From positions 1,512,001 to 1,576,000 of the forward strand of contig NZ_JAKKUT010000002.1 in the NCBI RefSeq assembly GCF_029582805.1: a DNA stretch of 64,000 bases. Direction: 5' to 3'. The notes below the pieces were generated by a model. The model was not told where the DNA came from, made no database searches, and saw nothing but the letters and a program-made list of their open reading frames with translations. Positions 45,586 through 53,372 of this stretch are shown here, one piece after another. This DNA is from Candidatus Synechococcus calcipolaris G9 (GTDB taxonomy: Bacteria > Cyanobacteriota > Cyanobacteriia > Thermosynechococcales > Thermosynechococcaceae). The position numbers and the translations under genes are program-made. The stretch's first letter is position 1, and each line of letters starts with the position of its first letter.

Positions 45586-46380
45586 TTGATCATTGAGGAT
45601 CCGGGATTGTCAGAAATCTCAGAAATCGTATTGGCGGTACAGAATCTCACCGTCTATCGAGAAAGCCACTGTGCGGTGGAGGATGTCTCGTTTGTATTGG
45701 AAGCCGGAACCGATACGGCCATTATTGGCCCCAATGGTGCGGGCAAAAGTAGCCTGGTACAGGCCATTTTAGGCGTGATTCCCAGTCAAAGGGGTCAGGT
45801 TTTTTTCTTGGGACAACCCCTAAAGAAAGGAGGGCCCCAATCCCGTCGTCTACGGCAACAGGTGGCCTATCTGCCCCAAAATTTCCTCTGCGATCGCCGG
45901 ATTCCCATGACCGTTGAAGAACTGGTGGGTTTGGGCTGGGATTATTTAAGTTGGCAATGGCCCTGGCAACACCATCGGCAGCGGCAGCAGGCGGTTTCTG
46001 AGAGTCTCAGTCGGGTGGGGGGCGACCATCTGGGCCATAAGCTGATTAGTGATCTTTCCGGGGGCGAAACCAAGCGGGTCTTGTTGGCCTATTGTTTGGT
46101 GAGGCCGCGACGACTGTTGATTTTGGATGAGGCCCCAGCGGGATTGGATTGGCGGGGGGAGGCGGAATTTTACCAACTTTTGGATGAACTCAAACAGGAG
46201 CAAGGCTGGGCCATTTTGCAGATTTCCCATAACTTAGATCGGGTGCGTCACTACTGCGATCGCGTCCTCTGTTTGAATCGGCAACTGCTGTGCGAAGGGC
46301 TACCGGATATTATGCTCACCCGTGATAATTTAGCCCGGGCCTATGGATTAGAAGGGGTGCGCTACCATCATTTTCATTAA
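45586..46380 (+). CDS. znuC: Zinc ABC transporter ATP-binding protein
   Basis: A 264-residue ATPase. Walker A is IIGPNGAGKSS, the Q-loop is LPQNFLCD, the signature is LSGGETKRVLLAY, and Walker B is LLILDEAPAGLD. There is no ATG at a suitable place; the TTG at 45586 is the first in-frame start, and another at 45607 is possible. It provides energy for the importer made with ZnuA and ZnuB. It lies 78 bp after znuA and 29 bp before znuB, in one operon. Confidence 0.9.
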   Translation: MIIEDPGLSEISEIVLAVQNLTVYRESHCAVEDVSFVLEAGTDTAIIGPNGAGKSSLVQAILGVIPSQRGQVFFLGQPLKKGGPQSRRLRQQVAYLPQNFLCDRRIPMTVEELVGLGWDYLSWQWPWQHHRQRQQAVSESLSRVGGDHLGHKLISDLSGGETKRVLLAYCLVRPRRLLILDEAPAGLDWRGEAEFYQLLDELKQEQGWAILQISHNLDRVRHYCDRVLCLNRQLLCEGLPDIMLTRDNLARAYGLEGVRYHHFH

Positions 46381-46409
46381 TTGTTTGATAGTTCAATTAT
46401 TTATTTTCT

Positions 46410-47237
46410 ATGCTGCAAGCTGAATTTATGCGGGTTTTTGAACTCTTTCAACTGCCCTTTATGCAACGGGCCCTGATGGCGGGGATTTTAACGGGGGCCT
46501 TGGGGGGAATGTTGGGTAGCTTTACGATTTTGCGGCAGCTTTCCTTTTTTAGTGATGCTCTGGGCCATTCAGCCTTACTGGGGATTGTCATTGGCCTATG
46601 GTTGGGTGTGAATCCGTCTTTAGTGCTATTGCCCTTTGCCGTACTATTTGCCTTGGGTGTCACCTACCTTTTGGAACATACGCGGCTATGGACTGATGCC
46701 CTCCTAAATATTATCTATTCTTCATCCTTGGCGATCGCAGTGATTAGTCTCAGCTTTATGGGTCAATATCGGGGCGGCTTAAATAATCTGTTATTTGGGG
46801 ATATTTTAGCGGTACAGCCCCTAGACCTTGTATTAAGTAGCCTTCTGTTACTGGTGGGATTGATCTTCATTGGCTTGACCCTGCGTACCCAAATGTTAAT
46901 GACGGTGAATGAATCCCTGGCCATTGCTCGGGGGGTATCCGTGAGGTTGCACCGCACCATTTTTGTGGTGTTGTTGTCCCTGGTGGTTGCGGTTTCGATT
47001 AAAACCGTGGGCGTATTACTCATTAGTGCCTTTGTGGTTATTCCCGCCTGTGCTGCCCGTCTCTGTAGTCGTCAATTTAATCACTATATTCTTTGGGCGG
47101 CAGGCCTGGGTTCCCTCAGTGCTGTGTTGGGGATGCTCGTCTCTGCCTCCGTGAATTTACCCTCTGGGCCAACGATTGTCGTCACTCAGCTTATTTTTTT
47201 TCTAGGGGCCAGTGGGTTTTCCGCCCGAACCTCCTAA
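46410..47237 (+). CDS. znuB: Zinc ABC transporter permease
   Basis: A 275-residue membrane protein of the ABC-3 family with about eight helices. Landmarks are GGMLGSFTILRQLSFFSDALGHSALLG (given by LRQLSFFSDALGHS), the family EAA-like coupling loop, and the later AVSIKTVGVLLISAFVVIPACAA (by TVGVLLISAFVVIPA). It forms the path for zinc across the inner membrane. It is the last gene of the znuACB unit; a 110-bp repeat begins 12 bp after its stop. Confidence 0.93.
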   Translation: MLQAEFMRVFELFQLPFMQRALMAGILTGALGGMLGSFTILRQLSFFSDALGHSALLGIVIGLWLGVNPSLVLLPFAVLFALGVTYLLEHTRLWTDALLNIIYSSSLAIAVISLSFMGQYRGGLNNLLFGDILAVQPLDLVLSSLLLLVGLIFIGLTLRTQMLMTVNESLAIARGVSVRLHRTIFVVLLSLVVAVSIKTVGVLLISAFVVIPACAARLCSRQFNHYILWAAGLGSLSAVLGMLVSASVNLPSGPTIVVTQLIFFLGASGFSARTS

Positions 47238-47248
47238 CCGAACGTCCT

Positions 47249-47358
47249 AAGTGGCTGGGTTCAATTAACCTAAAAATACTGGTAAAGGCTATCATCTCCC
47301 TGCCTGGGGGCCACACCGCGGTTCCCTTCTCTTACAAGTAATTGCGCCTACCTACTTA
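47249..47358. repeat. Island-flanking direct repeat, left copy (about 110 bp)
   Basis: This stretch and 50825-50940 share their first 26 bases exactly and their last 36 or so exactly, with differences and small gaps between. They point the same way and enclose 3466 bp. A further 356 bp up to the first gene (47715) holds one attC-type core at 47537 and nothing else I can name. The repeat has no reading frame of note. Confidence 0.9.
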
Positions 47359-47536
47359 CGCTAAAAACTTTGCTTGTTAAGGAGTTTGGACAAAAATGAA
47401 GTTTTGTATATGCTATATCTAGCAGTTTTTGATACCTCTATATCCATGTGCTAGAGTGGGTTCTATCCTTATGAGTAGAGAGTTCTGGTTTTCCATTACT
47501 AAATTAGCTAGGCTGCTAATCGCTGTCTAATCAATA

Positions 47537-47543
47537 GTTAGAC
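47537..47543 (+). other. Isolated integron core site at the start of the cassette array
   Basis: GTTAGAC fits the recombination core GTTRRRY. The next six bases repeat those after the first complete attC, so 47537-47549 equals 49250-49262. No matching left arm is seen upstream, so this is either the remains of an attC or an attI-type single site. It marks the left edge of the first cassette. Confidence 0.5.
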
Positions 47544-47714
47544 CGCTGAACTTCTTCTGGGAAGTAATGCCTTAAAATCATCAGTGGGGCAAGCATACAA
47601 AGAAAATTGGAGTGGCATTAGCTTGGTTCTATAAGGCAATCAGCGGCATCGGCTATGATCTGAACAGTCATTTGCTTTTGTAGAGCCATACCGCTAGCTG
47701 AATAAGGGATTACG

Positions 47715-49154
47715 ATGCTGTCGAGAGAAGTAAGACAATTACAAAATACTTGGGATCGAGGTGATTTTCCAAAGCATTTAGAGTGGATTGAAATTGACGG
47801 TATACGTGGATGGACTGGTCAGCGTATAGACTTTAAGTTTCCAATTGTTTGCATTTCGGGCGAGAACGGAATTGGGAAAAGCACTATTCTTCAAGCAGCG
47901 GCATCAGCGTATAAAAATGAAAGACAAGGCTTGAATCCTTACTATGCATCAGACTTTTTCCCAGATACCCCCTGGGAAAAGGTTACTAACGTATTTATTA
48001 GGGTGTCTCTCAGACAAGGAAGCCAGACTATAAACCATGTTGTAAGAAAACCAACCAATCGCTGGAGGGGTAATCCTGAGCGCAGTGAGAGAACAGTTAT
48101 TTTCCTAGATCTTCGACGTACTCAGCCTCTTTATGCAAAATTAGGATACTCACAACTAATTCGAGGTAATCCTGTTGAGGGTGTTGCCAATATTTTCTCT
48201 GATGAAACTCTCCAACGCTTCTCAGCTATTGTTGGCAAATCTTATACATCAGCTAAAAGTGCTACTTTAAAGGACTCGCCAAATAGACCAGTTCCTGTGG
48301 TTGAAGTAGGTTCACTAAGATATTCGGGTTTCCATCAAGGTGCTGGAGAGTCTACTATTGCTGAGCTTCTTGCACTAAACATTCCTAATTACTCACTGGT
48401 TTTGATTGATGAAATAGAAACAAGCCTGCATCCCCGCGCACAACGGCGACTGATGAGAGATTTGGCAAATATTAGTCGAGAAAAGAAAGCACAATTTATT
48501 GTTACTACTCACAGCCCATACATTATGGAGGAGCTACCCCCCGAAGCGCGAGTTCATGTTTTGGGTAACACCGATAACAAACGTGTGGTTTTTGGTGTCT
48601 CTCCAGAGTTTGCTTTGACAAAAATGGATGACGTAGCAGTTCCAGAACTGGAAATTTATGTTGAAGATACACGCGCGAAGATTCTTATTGAAGAGATTGT
48701 TGCAAGTCGAGGGCTAGAATATTTGTCACGAGTGACCATAACTCCCTTTGGAAAAGCTTCTGTTGGAAAAGCATTAGGTTTAATGAAATCTGAAAACAGA
48801 TTTCGTCAAAAAACTTTAGTGGTGCTTGATGGTGATCAAGATCCCTCAACTGGTTGTTTGCAACTACCTGGAAACGATGCTCCCGAAGTTACAGTTTTTT
48901 CAGAGTTGCAAGCAGATGGATGGCAATCAATTGCAGATAAGCTTGCACGTTCTCATTCTGACATGGTGGATCTCTGCAATCGAGTTATGACAGAGCAGAA
49001 TCACCACAACTGGGTTAAGGATATTGCCGATCATCTACTGGTTGGGGGTGATGAGTTATGGCGTGCGATGGTACGGAGATGGTGTGCAATAACTTCCTAT
49101 TCTCAGGGTTGTGATAATCTTTTTGAACATCTGGGAAACGAAATTGACAGTTAG
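47715..49154 (+). CDS. OLD-like ATPase with C-terminal TOPRIM domain (candidate defence nuclease)
   Basis: A 479-residue protein carried by the first cassette. The N-terminal ABC-type ATPase has Walker A GENGIGKST (residues 49-57), Walker B VLIDEIETSLHP with Asp232/Glu233, and TTHSP with His266. The C-terminal part has the TOPRIM acidic residues: Glu317/Asp318 in IYVEDTRAKIL and DGD at 372-374 in LVVLDGDQD. The OLD family, including GajA and phage P2 Old, combines these domains to nick or cut DNA in phage defence. No GajB helicase follows, so a stand-alone OLD type is more likely. AT-rich compared with neighbours. The gene ends 16 bp before an attC. Confidence 0.85.
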   Translation: MLSREVRQLQNTWDRGDFPKHLEWIEIDGIRGWTGQRIDFKFPIVCISGENGIGKSTILQAAASAYKNERQGLNPYYASDFFPDTPWEKVTNVFIRVSLRQGSQTINHVVRKPTNRWRGNPERSERTVIFLDLRRTQPLYAKLGYSQLIRGNPVEGVANIFSDETLQRFSAIVGKSYTSAKSATLKDSPNRPVPVVEVGSLRYSGFHQGAGESTIAELLALNIPNYSLVLIDEIETSLHPRAQRRLMRDLANISREKKAQFIVTTHSPYIMEELPPEARVHVLGNTDNKRVVFGVSPEFALTKMDDVAVPELEIYVEDTRAKILIEEIVASRGLEYLSRVTITPFGKASVGKALGLMKSENRFRQKTLVVLDGDQDPSTGCLQLPGNDAPEVTVFSELQADGWQSIADKLARSHSDMVDLCNRVMTEQNHHNWVKDIADHLLVGGDELWRAMVRRWCAITSYSQGCDNLFEHLGNEIDS

Positions 49155-49170
49155 TACCTGTAAGAACACG

Positions 49171-49256
49171 GTCTAACAATTCGCTTGGAGCGGACTGCTG
49201 AAAGCCGCTGGTGTTGAGTCCGAGCTATTTGCAGCCGCTCAAGCGAACCGTTAGAC
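49171..49256 (+). other. attC-type recombination site 1 (86 bp)
   Basis: R'' is GTCTAAC (49171-49177) and R' is GTTAGAC (49250-49256), exact complements that fit RYYYAAC and GTTRRRY. Inside, TTCGCTTGGAGCGG on the left pairs with CCGCTCAAGCGAA on the right except for one extra G on the left arm, the extrahelical base that directs strand choice in attC folding. It closes the first cassette. Confidence 0.88.
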
Positions 49257-49314
49257 CGCTGAGTTATCAATGGGGACTTTTTTGAATCAGTAAGTCGCCA
49301 GGAGAATTTTTAGT

Positions 49315-49761
49315 ATGGAAACACCAGTCGGCATTCTAAGACGTGTAATCTGGGAAAAGGGCTTTGAAGAAGAGCTATGTATTGGTAGTGGCAGATTCAA
49401 GAAATGTGTAAAGGCGGGTGGTGCTGTACGAATCGTGCAGAAAGATTCAGGTTACTTTGTAGAGTTAGAGCTACTAGGTGCCGTCATTGAATACAGTTTG
49501 ATTAACACTTGCTATCCAGCCTACATCATTGGAATTGCTAGCCTTGAAGTGTGTATCACTGATATTGACTTGAGTGGTTCAACCCTTAAAGGTTTGGGTG
49601 TTTCAATCAAGTTTTGTATTGGTAAATGGGGAATATCTAAATGTTGGGATATTTACAACGGTAAGATTAGATTTTTCTTGGTTAATCTATCTGAGATTAA
49701 CGGAGATTTGTTTGAGCTAGGAGCCTTGGGAGAGAACATTCTGGTCGGGGTAGAAGAGTAG
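49315..49761 (+). CDS. Unrecognised Cys-containing protein of cassette 2
   Basis: A 148-residue protein with CAGGAGAA ahead of the ATG, a good ribosome site. It has no signal or membrane segment. The sequence alternates as beta strands would, contains six cysteines (in EELC, KKC, NTC, EVC, KFC and SKC), and ends ENILVGVEE. I do not recognise a family, and integron cassettes often hold such orphans. It begins 58 bp after attC 1 and is oriented like the cassette genes. Confidence 0.72.
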   Translation: METPVGILRRVIWEKGFEEELCIGSGRFKKCVKAGGAVRIVQKDSGYFVELELLGAVIEYSLINTCYPAYIIGIASLEVCITDIDLSGSTLKGLGVSIKFCIGKWGISKCWDIYNGKIRFFLVNLSEINGDLFELGALGENILVGVEE

Positions 49762-49767
49762 TAAATC

Positions 49768-49797
49768 AATTACCACTTGCTAGGGCAGGTGGTAATT
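49768..49797 (+). terminator. Strong hairpin after cassette-2 gene
   Basis: A 13-bp stem, AATTACCACTTGC against GCAGGTGGTAATT, with one T-G pair and a TAGG loop. It lies 7 bp after the stop codon. There is no T-tract directly after it, so it may stop transcription weakly or protect the message. Confidence 0.6.
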
Positions 49798-49902
49798 AAG
49801 GGCACCTCGAAGAATTGCTCGATCTGCTAAAAATAGAGGCTGAAACCATTGAAATCTCGTTTGAGATCCCCCCAAATTTTGAATTAATCGAGGTACCCTT
49901 AA
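49796..49902. mobile_element. 107-bp MITE-like element
   Basis: The ends are inverted repeats, GGGCACCTCGA and TCGAGGTACCC, with one mismatch and continuing weaker homology. TTAA lies at both outer edges, which looks like a target duplication of the YTAR type made by IS5-group elements. No transposase is encoded. It sits between the hairpin and the half attC of the second cassette. Confidence 0.55.
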
Positions 49903-49927
49903 CTGTATTCTTATTGAAAACCGTGCG

Positions 49928-49950
49928 GTCTAACAATATGATCTGAGCAG
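49928..49950 (+). other. Half attC site (R'' and left arm only)
   Basis: GTCTAAC at 49928-49934 is followed by ATATGATCTGAGCAGGAC, which resembles the left arms of the two full attC sites (GGAGCGGAC). No GTTRRRY partner occurs before the next gene. The right half seems to have been deleted, fusing the second cassette to the third. Confidence 0.65.
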
Positions 49951-50007
49951 GACGAGCAGGGATGTGAGCTAAAATAGAGAAAGCTGGTGCCCATTTTATT
50001 TTCCTGC

Positions 50008-50481
50008 ATGAGTGAAACCGTTTACATCGAAACCAGTATCTTGGGCTATTTGACTGCTCGACCCAGCAGAGATATTGTTGTGGCTGCCAATATTGAGGTT
50101 ACGCGGGAATGGTGGGAAACGCGCCGCATTGCTTTCCAACTCTACTCCTCCCAAGCAGTTGTCAAAGAAACCTCACAGGGAGATACCGAAATCGCATCTC
50201 AACGGCTCGAAATCATTCGCAACCTCGCGTTACTCGATTTGAACCAATCTGTACTTGATTTAGCAGAGCAATTTTTGGAACGCAGTAGCCTTCCCTCAAA
50301 AGCTGATGTTGATGCTGTTCATATTGCAGCCGCAACTGTTCACGGTATGGATTATCTACTCACATGGAATTGTAAGCACATTGCTAATGCTCAGATTCAA
50401 AGAAAACTGGCAGAGATTAGTCTTGATTTGGGATACGAGTTACCGATTCTTTGTACACCCTATGAACTGCTCGGAGGTTAA
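50008..50481 (+). CDS. PIN-domain toxin-like protein of the cassette array
   Basis: A 157-residue protein from the ATG at 50008; the frame also opens at a GTG at 49987. The PIN pattern is VYIETSILGYLTARPS with a Glu in place of the first Asp, then VKETSQGD, SLPSKADVDAVHIAAATVHGMDYLLTWNCKHIAN, cited by KADVDAVHIA and LTWNCKHIAN. This YIETS/TWNCKHIAN variant is a well-known PIN subgroup, so the Glu is not a loss. It should be an RNase. Its stop lies 2 bp before the next gene, implying a toxin-antitoxin module. Confidence 0.82.
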   Translation: MSETVYIETSILGYLTARPSRDIVVAANIEVTREWWETRRIAFQLYSSQAVVKETSQGDTEIASQRLEIIRNLALLDLNQSVLDLAEQFLERSSLPSKADVDAVHIAAATVHGMDYLLTWNCKHIANAQIQRKLAEISLDLGYELPILCTPYELLGG

Positions 50482-50483
50482 TT

Positions 50484-50711
50484 ATGTACCATGATGCAAT
50501 TGTAGAAGAAATTCACCAAATTCGCGAAGAGTATTCACAGTCATTCAACCATAACTTAAAGGCACTTTTCGCTGATCTGCAAAAGCAACAAGCTGAGAGT
50601 GGCAGAAAAGTTGTGAATTTGTCGCGAAAATCCGGTCTAACAACACGTTGGAGCGGACGGGCGAGAGATATTGGTGGGGATGCAAAGGATACTAGCCGCC
50701 GTTCAACTTAG
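50484..50711 (+). CDS. Antitoxin-like partner reading into attC
   Basis: A 75-residue frame starting 2 bp after the PIN gene. The first 48 residues (MYHDAIVEEIHQIREEYSQSF, here cut to MYHDAIVEEIHQIRE, then FADLQKQQAESGRKVVNLSRK) look like the natural helical antitoxin; related PIN partners have this type. The last 25 (GLTTRWSGRARDIGG) are encoded by the attC site itself, from about 50635 on. So the C-terminus is either a cassette artefact or a truncated antitoxin. No DNA-binding motif recognised. Confidence 0.65.
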   Translation: MYHDAIVEEIHQIREEYSQSFNHNLKALFADLQKQQAESGRKVVNLSRKSGLTTRWSGRARDIGGDAKDTSRRST

Positions 50712-50720
50712 CCGTTAGAC
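50635..50720 (+). other. attC-type recombination site 2 (86 bp)
   Basis: R'' is GTCTAAC (50635-50641) and R' is GTTAGAC (50714-50720). The arms GTTGGAGCGG and CCGTTCAAC pair with an unpaired base and some mismatches. Length equals the first site. It ends the last cassette and overlaps the 3' end of the antitoxin-like frame. Confidence 0.85.
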
Positions 50721-50824
50721 CACCACTCTCCTGTTGAGACGTGGAAAAGGTTATTTATGGGTTGTAGTGATTAATCAAACATCAGTTCTTGGCTGAAGCG
50801 TAGCCAGGAGAGGGGTAAGCTGAT

Positions 50825-50940
50825 AAGTGGCTGGGTTCAATTAACCTAAACATGCTGGCAGGGAAAAAGGCGGTAATCTCCCTGGATGGGAGCTACACTG
50901 CGATTCCCTTCTCTTACAAGTAATTGCGCCTACCTACTTA
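50825..50940. repeat. Island-flanking direct repeat, right copy (about 116 bp)
   Basis: Matches 47249-47358 as described there. It ends 11 bp before the aroE stop on the other strand. Without the island, one repeat copy would lie directly between znuB and aroE. Confidence 0.9.
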
Positions 50941-50951
50941 ATCATTACTTT

Positions 50952-51830
50952 CTAACAATTAAGTCCTAAAAATTCTTGGGCGGCATTGATCATCACGGTA
51001 ATATCTGGGGGTTGGCCAATCCACTGCTCCAGGGCGATCGCCCCCTGGTGAATGAGCATCTCTAAGCCATCAATGGTGTGTAATCCCTGGGCGTGGGCAT
51101 GGGCCAATAGGCGGGTAGGTCGAGGTTTGTAGATCAAATCATAGACAATGGCAGTGCTGGCTAGTTGTGCTAATTGTTCTTGGGAGAGGGGACTTTGATC
51201 CCCATGGGGAGCCATACCAATGGGGGTTGTATTCACCACTAGGGCAGCCTCGGATAAATTCGGGGTCAGGTGTTCCCAGAGAATCGTCTTCAGAGGTGCT
51301 TTTAACTGGGGCCAGCTTTGGCCAAAGGCAGCTAATTTTTCAGGATTACGACCCGCAATGGTCATGCCCTGGCAACCCAACTGGTCACAGGCCGCCACCA
51401 CCGCCCGGGCCGCGCCACCATAGCCTAAGATCATCACCTGGGTCTCTTGCCAAGACTGGGATAGGGAGCGCAGAGGGGCGAGAAATCCCTGGACATCCGT
51501 ATTGGTTCCGGCCCAGCCCTTTTCTGTGGGCCAGACCGTATTGACGGCCCCCACTTGGGCCGCGAGGGGGGTGATTTCCCCTAGGTGGGCAATAACGCTC
51601 TGTTTATGGGGAATAGTGACATTAAATCCCTGAACATTTAGGGCCCCTAGACCGGCGATCGCCACCGCCATATCTGCTGGTTTAACGGCAAAGGGGAGGT
51701 ACACATAATCCAGACCGAGGGCAGCTAGGGCCCGATTGTGGATCACCGGGGAAAGGGTATGACCAATGGGATCGCCAATCACACCCAGGAGTTGGGTTGT
51801 ACCGACAATGGGGAATTTCACGCAGGGCAA
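50952..51830 (-). CDS. aroE: Shikimate 5-dehydrogenase
   Basis: A 292-residue NADPH-dependent enzyme reducing 3-dehydroshikimate. Landmarks: LLGVIGDPIGHTLSPVIHNRA with shikimate-binding Ser/His, the catalytic Lys in NVTIPHKQSV, Asp in GTNTDVQGFL, the nucleotide-binding glycine loop GYGGAARAV, and VNTTPIGM. It is complete. On the minus strand, following the DUF4335 gene by 15 bp and therefore likely co-transcribed with it. Confidence 0.95.
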   Translation of the reverse strand: MPCVKFPIVGTTQLLGVIGDPIGHTLSPVIHNRALAALGLDYVYLPFAVKPADMAVAIAGLGALNVQGFNVTIPHKQSVIAHLGEITPLAAQVGAVNTVWPTEKGWAGTNTDVQGFLAPLRSLSQSWQETQVMILGYGGAARAVVAACDQLGCQGMTIAGRNPEKLAAFGQSWPQLKAPLKTILWEHLTPNLSEAALVVNTTPIGMAPHGDQSPLSQEQLAQLASTAIVYDLIYKPRPTRLLAHAHAQGLHTIDGLEMLIHQGAIALEQWIGQPPDITVMINAAQEFLGLNC

Positions 51831-51845
51831 CGACTCCTAATTTTC

Positions 51846-53372
51846 CTATTCCGCAAAGACTTGAACCGTACCATTGGCCTGGAGCACCAACCGCAATAAC
51901 ACGGTGGACTCGCTCTCAAAGGGACTGGTCATTGGCGTATCCCGCAGGGGGATGGGGGTGCGATCGATGAACCGGGCCGCCGCACCATTTAAGGGTAAGG
52001 CTTGGAACAATGTGCCATCGGGACTGAGGACAATCCGATATTCCAGGGTGGCATCCAAACTTTCTGGGGGTTGCCATCGATCTTGGAAATAGGTGCGAAT
52101 CTCCTGAACCGTTTGGCTAGGGGCACCAATCCCCAAACTTTGGCTACGTCCTTGGGGTAGGGCGGCGGTGGGAGCTTGATTTACTGGAGATTGATTCGAT
52201 GGGGATTGGGGGGTAGCCGATCGCCCTTGATTGGGGGCAGGGGCAGATGGAGGGGGTGGAGGTAAGGGCTGACTTGGCTCTAGGATAATAGTTCCTTCCG
52301 GGGGCGGTGGGGGCGGTAGGGTATCACCAGCCGGGCGATATCGCTGCGGGGGGGGACAGCTTCGGGGAGAGGTGGCAGGGGTGGTAATGCCTCTTGACTC
52401 CCTGGCAAACTACTTGGGGGCAAGGGCACTAAGCTAAGATCGCCTTCTAGGGGGGGGGAGGGGGGATTGCTCCAAGTCTAGGGGCGGTAAAATCACAGGG
52501 GAATCTATCCCCGGTTCCATCATTTCTGGGGCTTCGGCGGCATCTTGGCTGATCAAAACCGGCCGTTCAACCAATTGAATTAAGGCAGCGGATAAACCCA
52601 AGACCACCAGGGCCACCGCCGCACTTCGGGCCCAAATGGGCAGGCGTTCCAGTTGAGATCGCGAGGTTGCCAGCAATTCCGGTAGGGGCTGCATCATAGC
52701 TGACCACTCTTCTAAGACCGTGGCCAAATCAAATAGCTCCGTGAGGCGCAACTTAAGCTGTTCACCCGAATCCGGGGTAGCCAAGGGCCCTAAATAGAGC
52801 CGATGGCAGAGGGGTGTTTCCGATTCCAGGTAGATCACTTTTTCCGGGGGCGGCAAATTCAGGGGAATGAGGGGAATATCCGTCATCTCCTCTGGGTCTG
52901 GCTCCAGCATATCCTCAGGGAAGGCATCAAAATCTAAGGAATCGATGTCAAAATCGGGGGTATGGACCTGGGACTCTACATCATCTACATCATCTAAGTC
53001 ACCTAAACTATCTAAATCACTTAAATTATGATGATTCTGCTCCACTGGTGCAGCTTCTGGGGGCCGTAGGGATGGCGATCGACGGATTAATAGAGCTTGA
53101 ACATAGTCTTCCACCACCGTAGCCAACTGATAGAGGTCTTGATCATTCCCCGTGAGTTCAATGGTATCGCTTGGGTCGGGGGAGTATCCGTTTGCTATCG
53201 CTCCATTCCCCCCATTTTTGGAATGTTCTGGCTTGGAAGGGTCAGGCCGTACTATCAGCTTAAACTGAAGCGATCGCACCGGCTGGCGCGGTAGACGATT
53301 CCCCAGGGGCAAGACATTGGCCGCAACATCTAGGGTACAGGAGGGTTGTTCGTAGGTTAGGGTTCGCTTCAT
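51846..53372 (-). pseudogene. DUF4335-type gene, apparently frameshifted in two homopolymer tracts
   Basis: The minus strand holds one gene split between three frames. The first 312 codons (53372 to 52434) start MKRTLTYEQPSCTLDVA and include one membrane helix. The frame breaks in a 9-G run at 52450-52458 and stops at 52434. Removing one base would read on as LEGDLSLVPLPPSS up to an 8-G run at 52348-52355. Adding one base there would lead into PQRYRPAGDTLPPPP and then the C-terminal 96 residues that end RLVLQANGTVQVFAE. Total about 510 residues, as expected of DUF4335, which pairs with DUF3038 in cyanobacteria. Either the tracts are misread or they vary. Role unknown. Confidence 0.8.

Noticed and set aside
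50008-50481. The PIN protein of the cassette as an inactive toxin because its first acidic residue is Glu in YIETS
   Set aside because: This subgroup of PIN proteins usually has YIETS here, so the Glu is the normal form.
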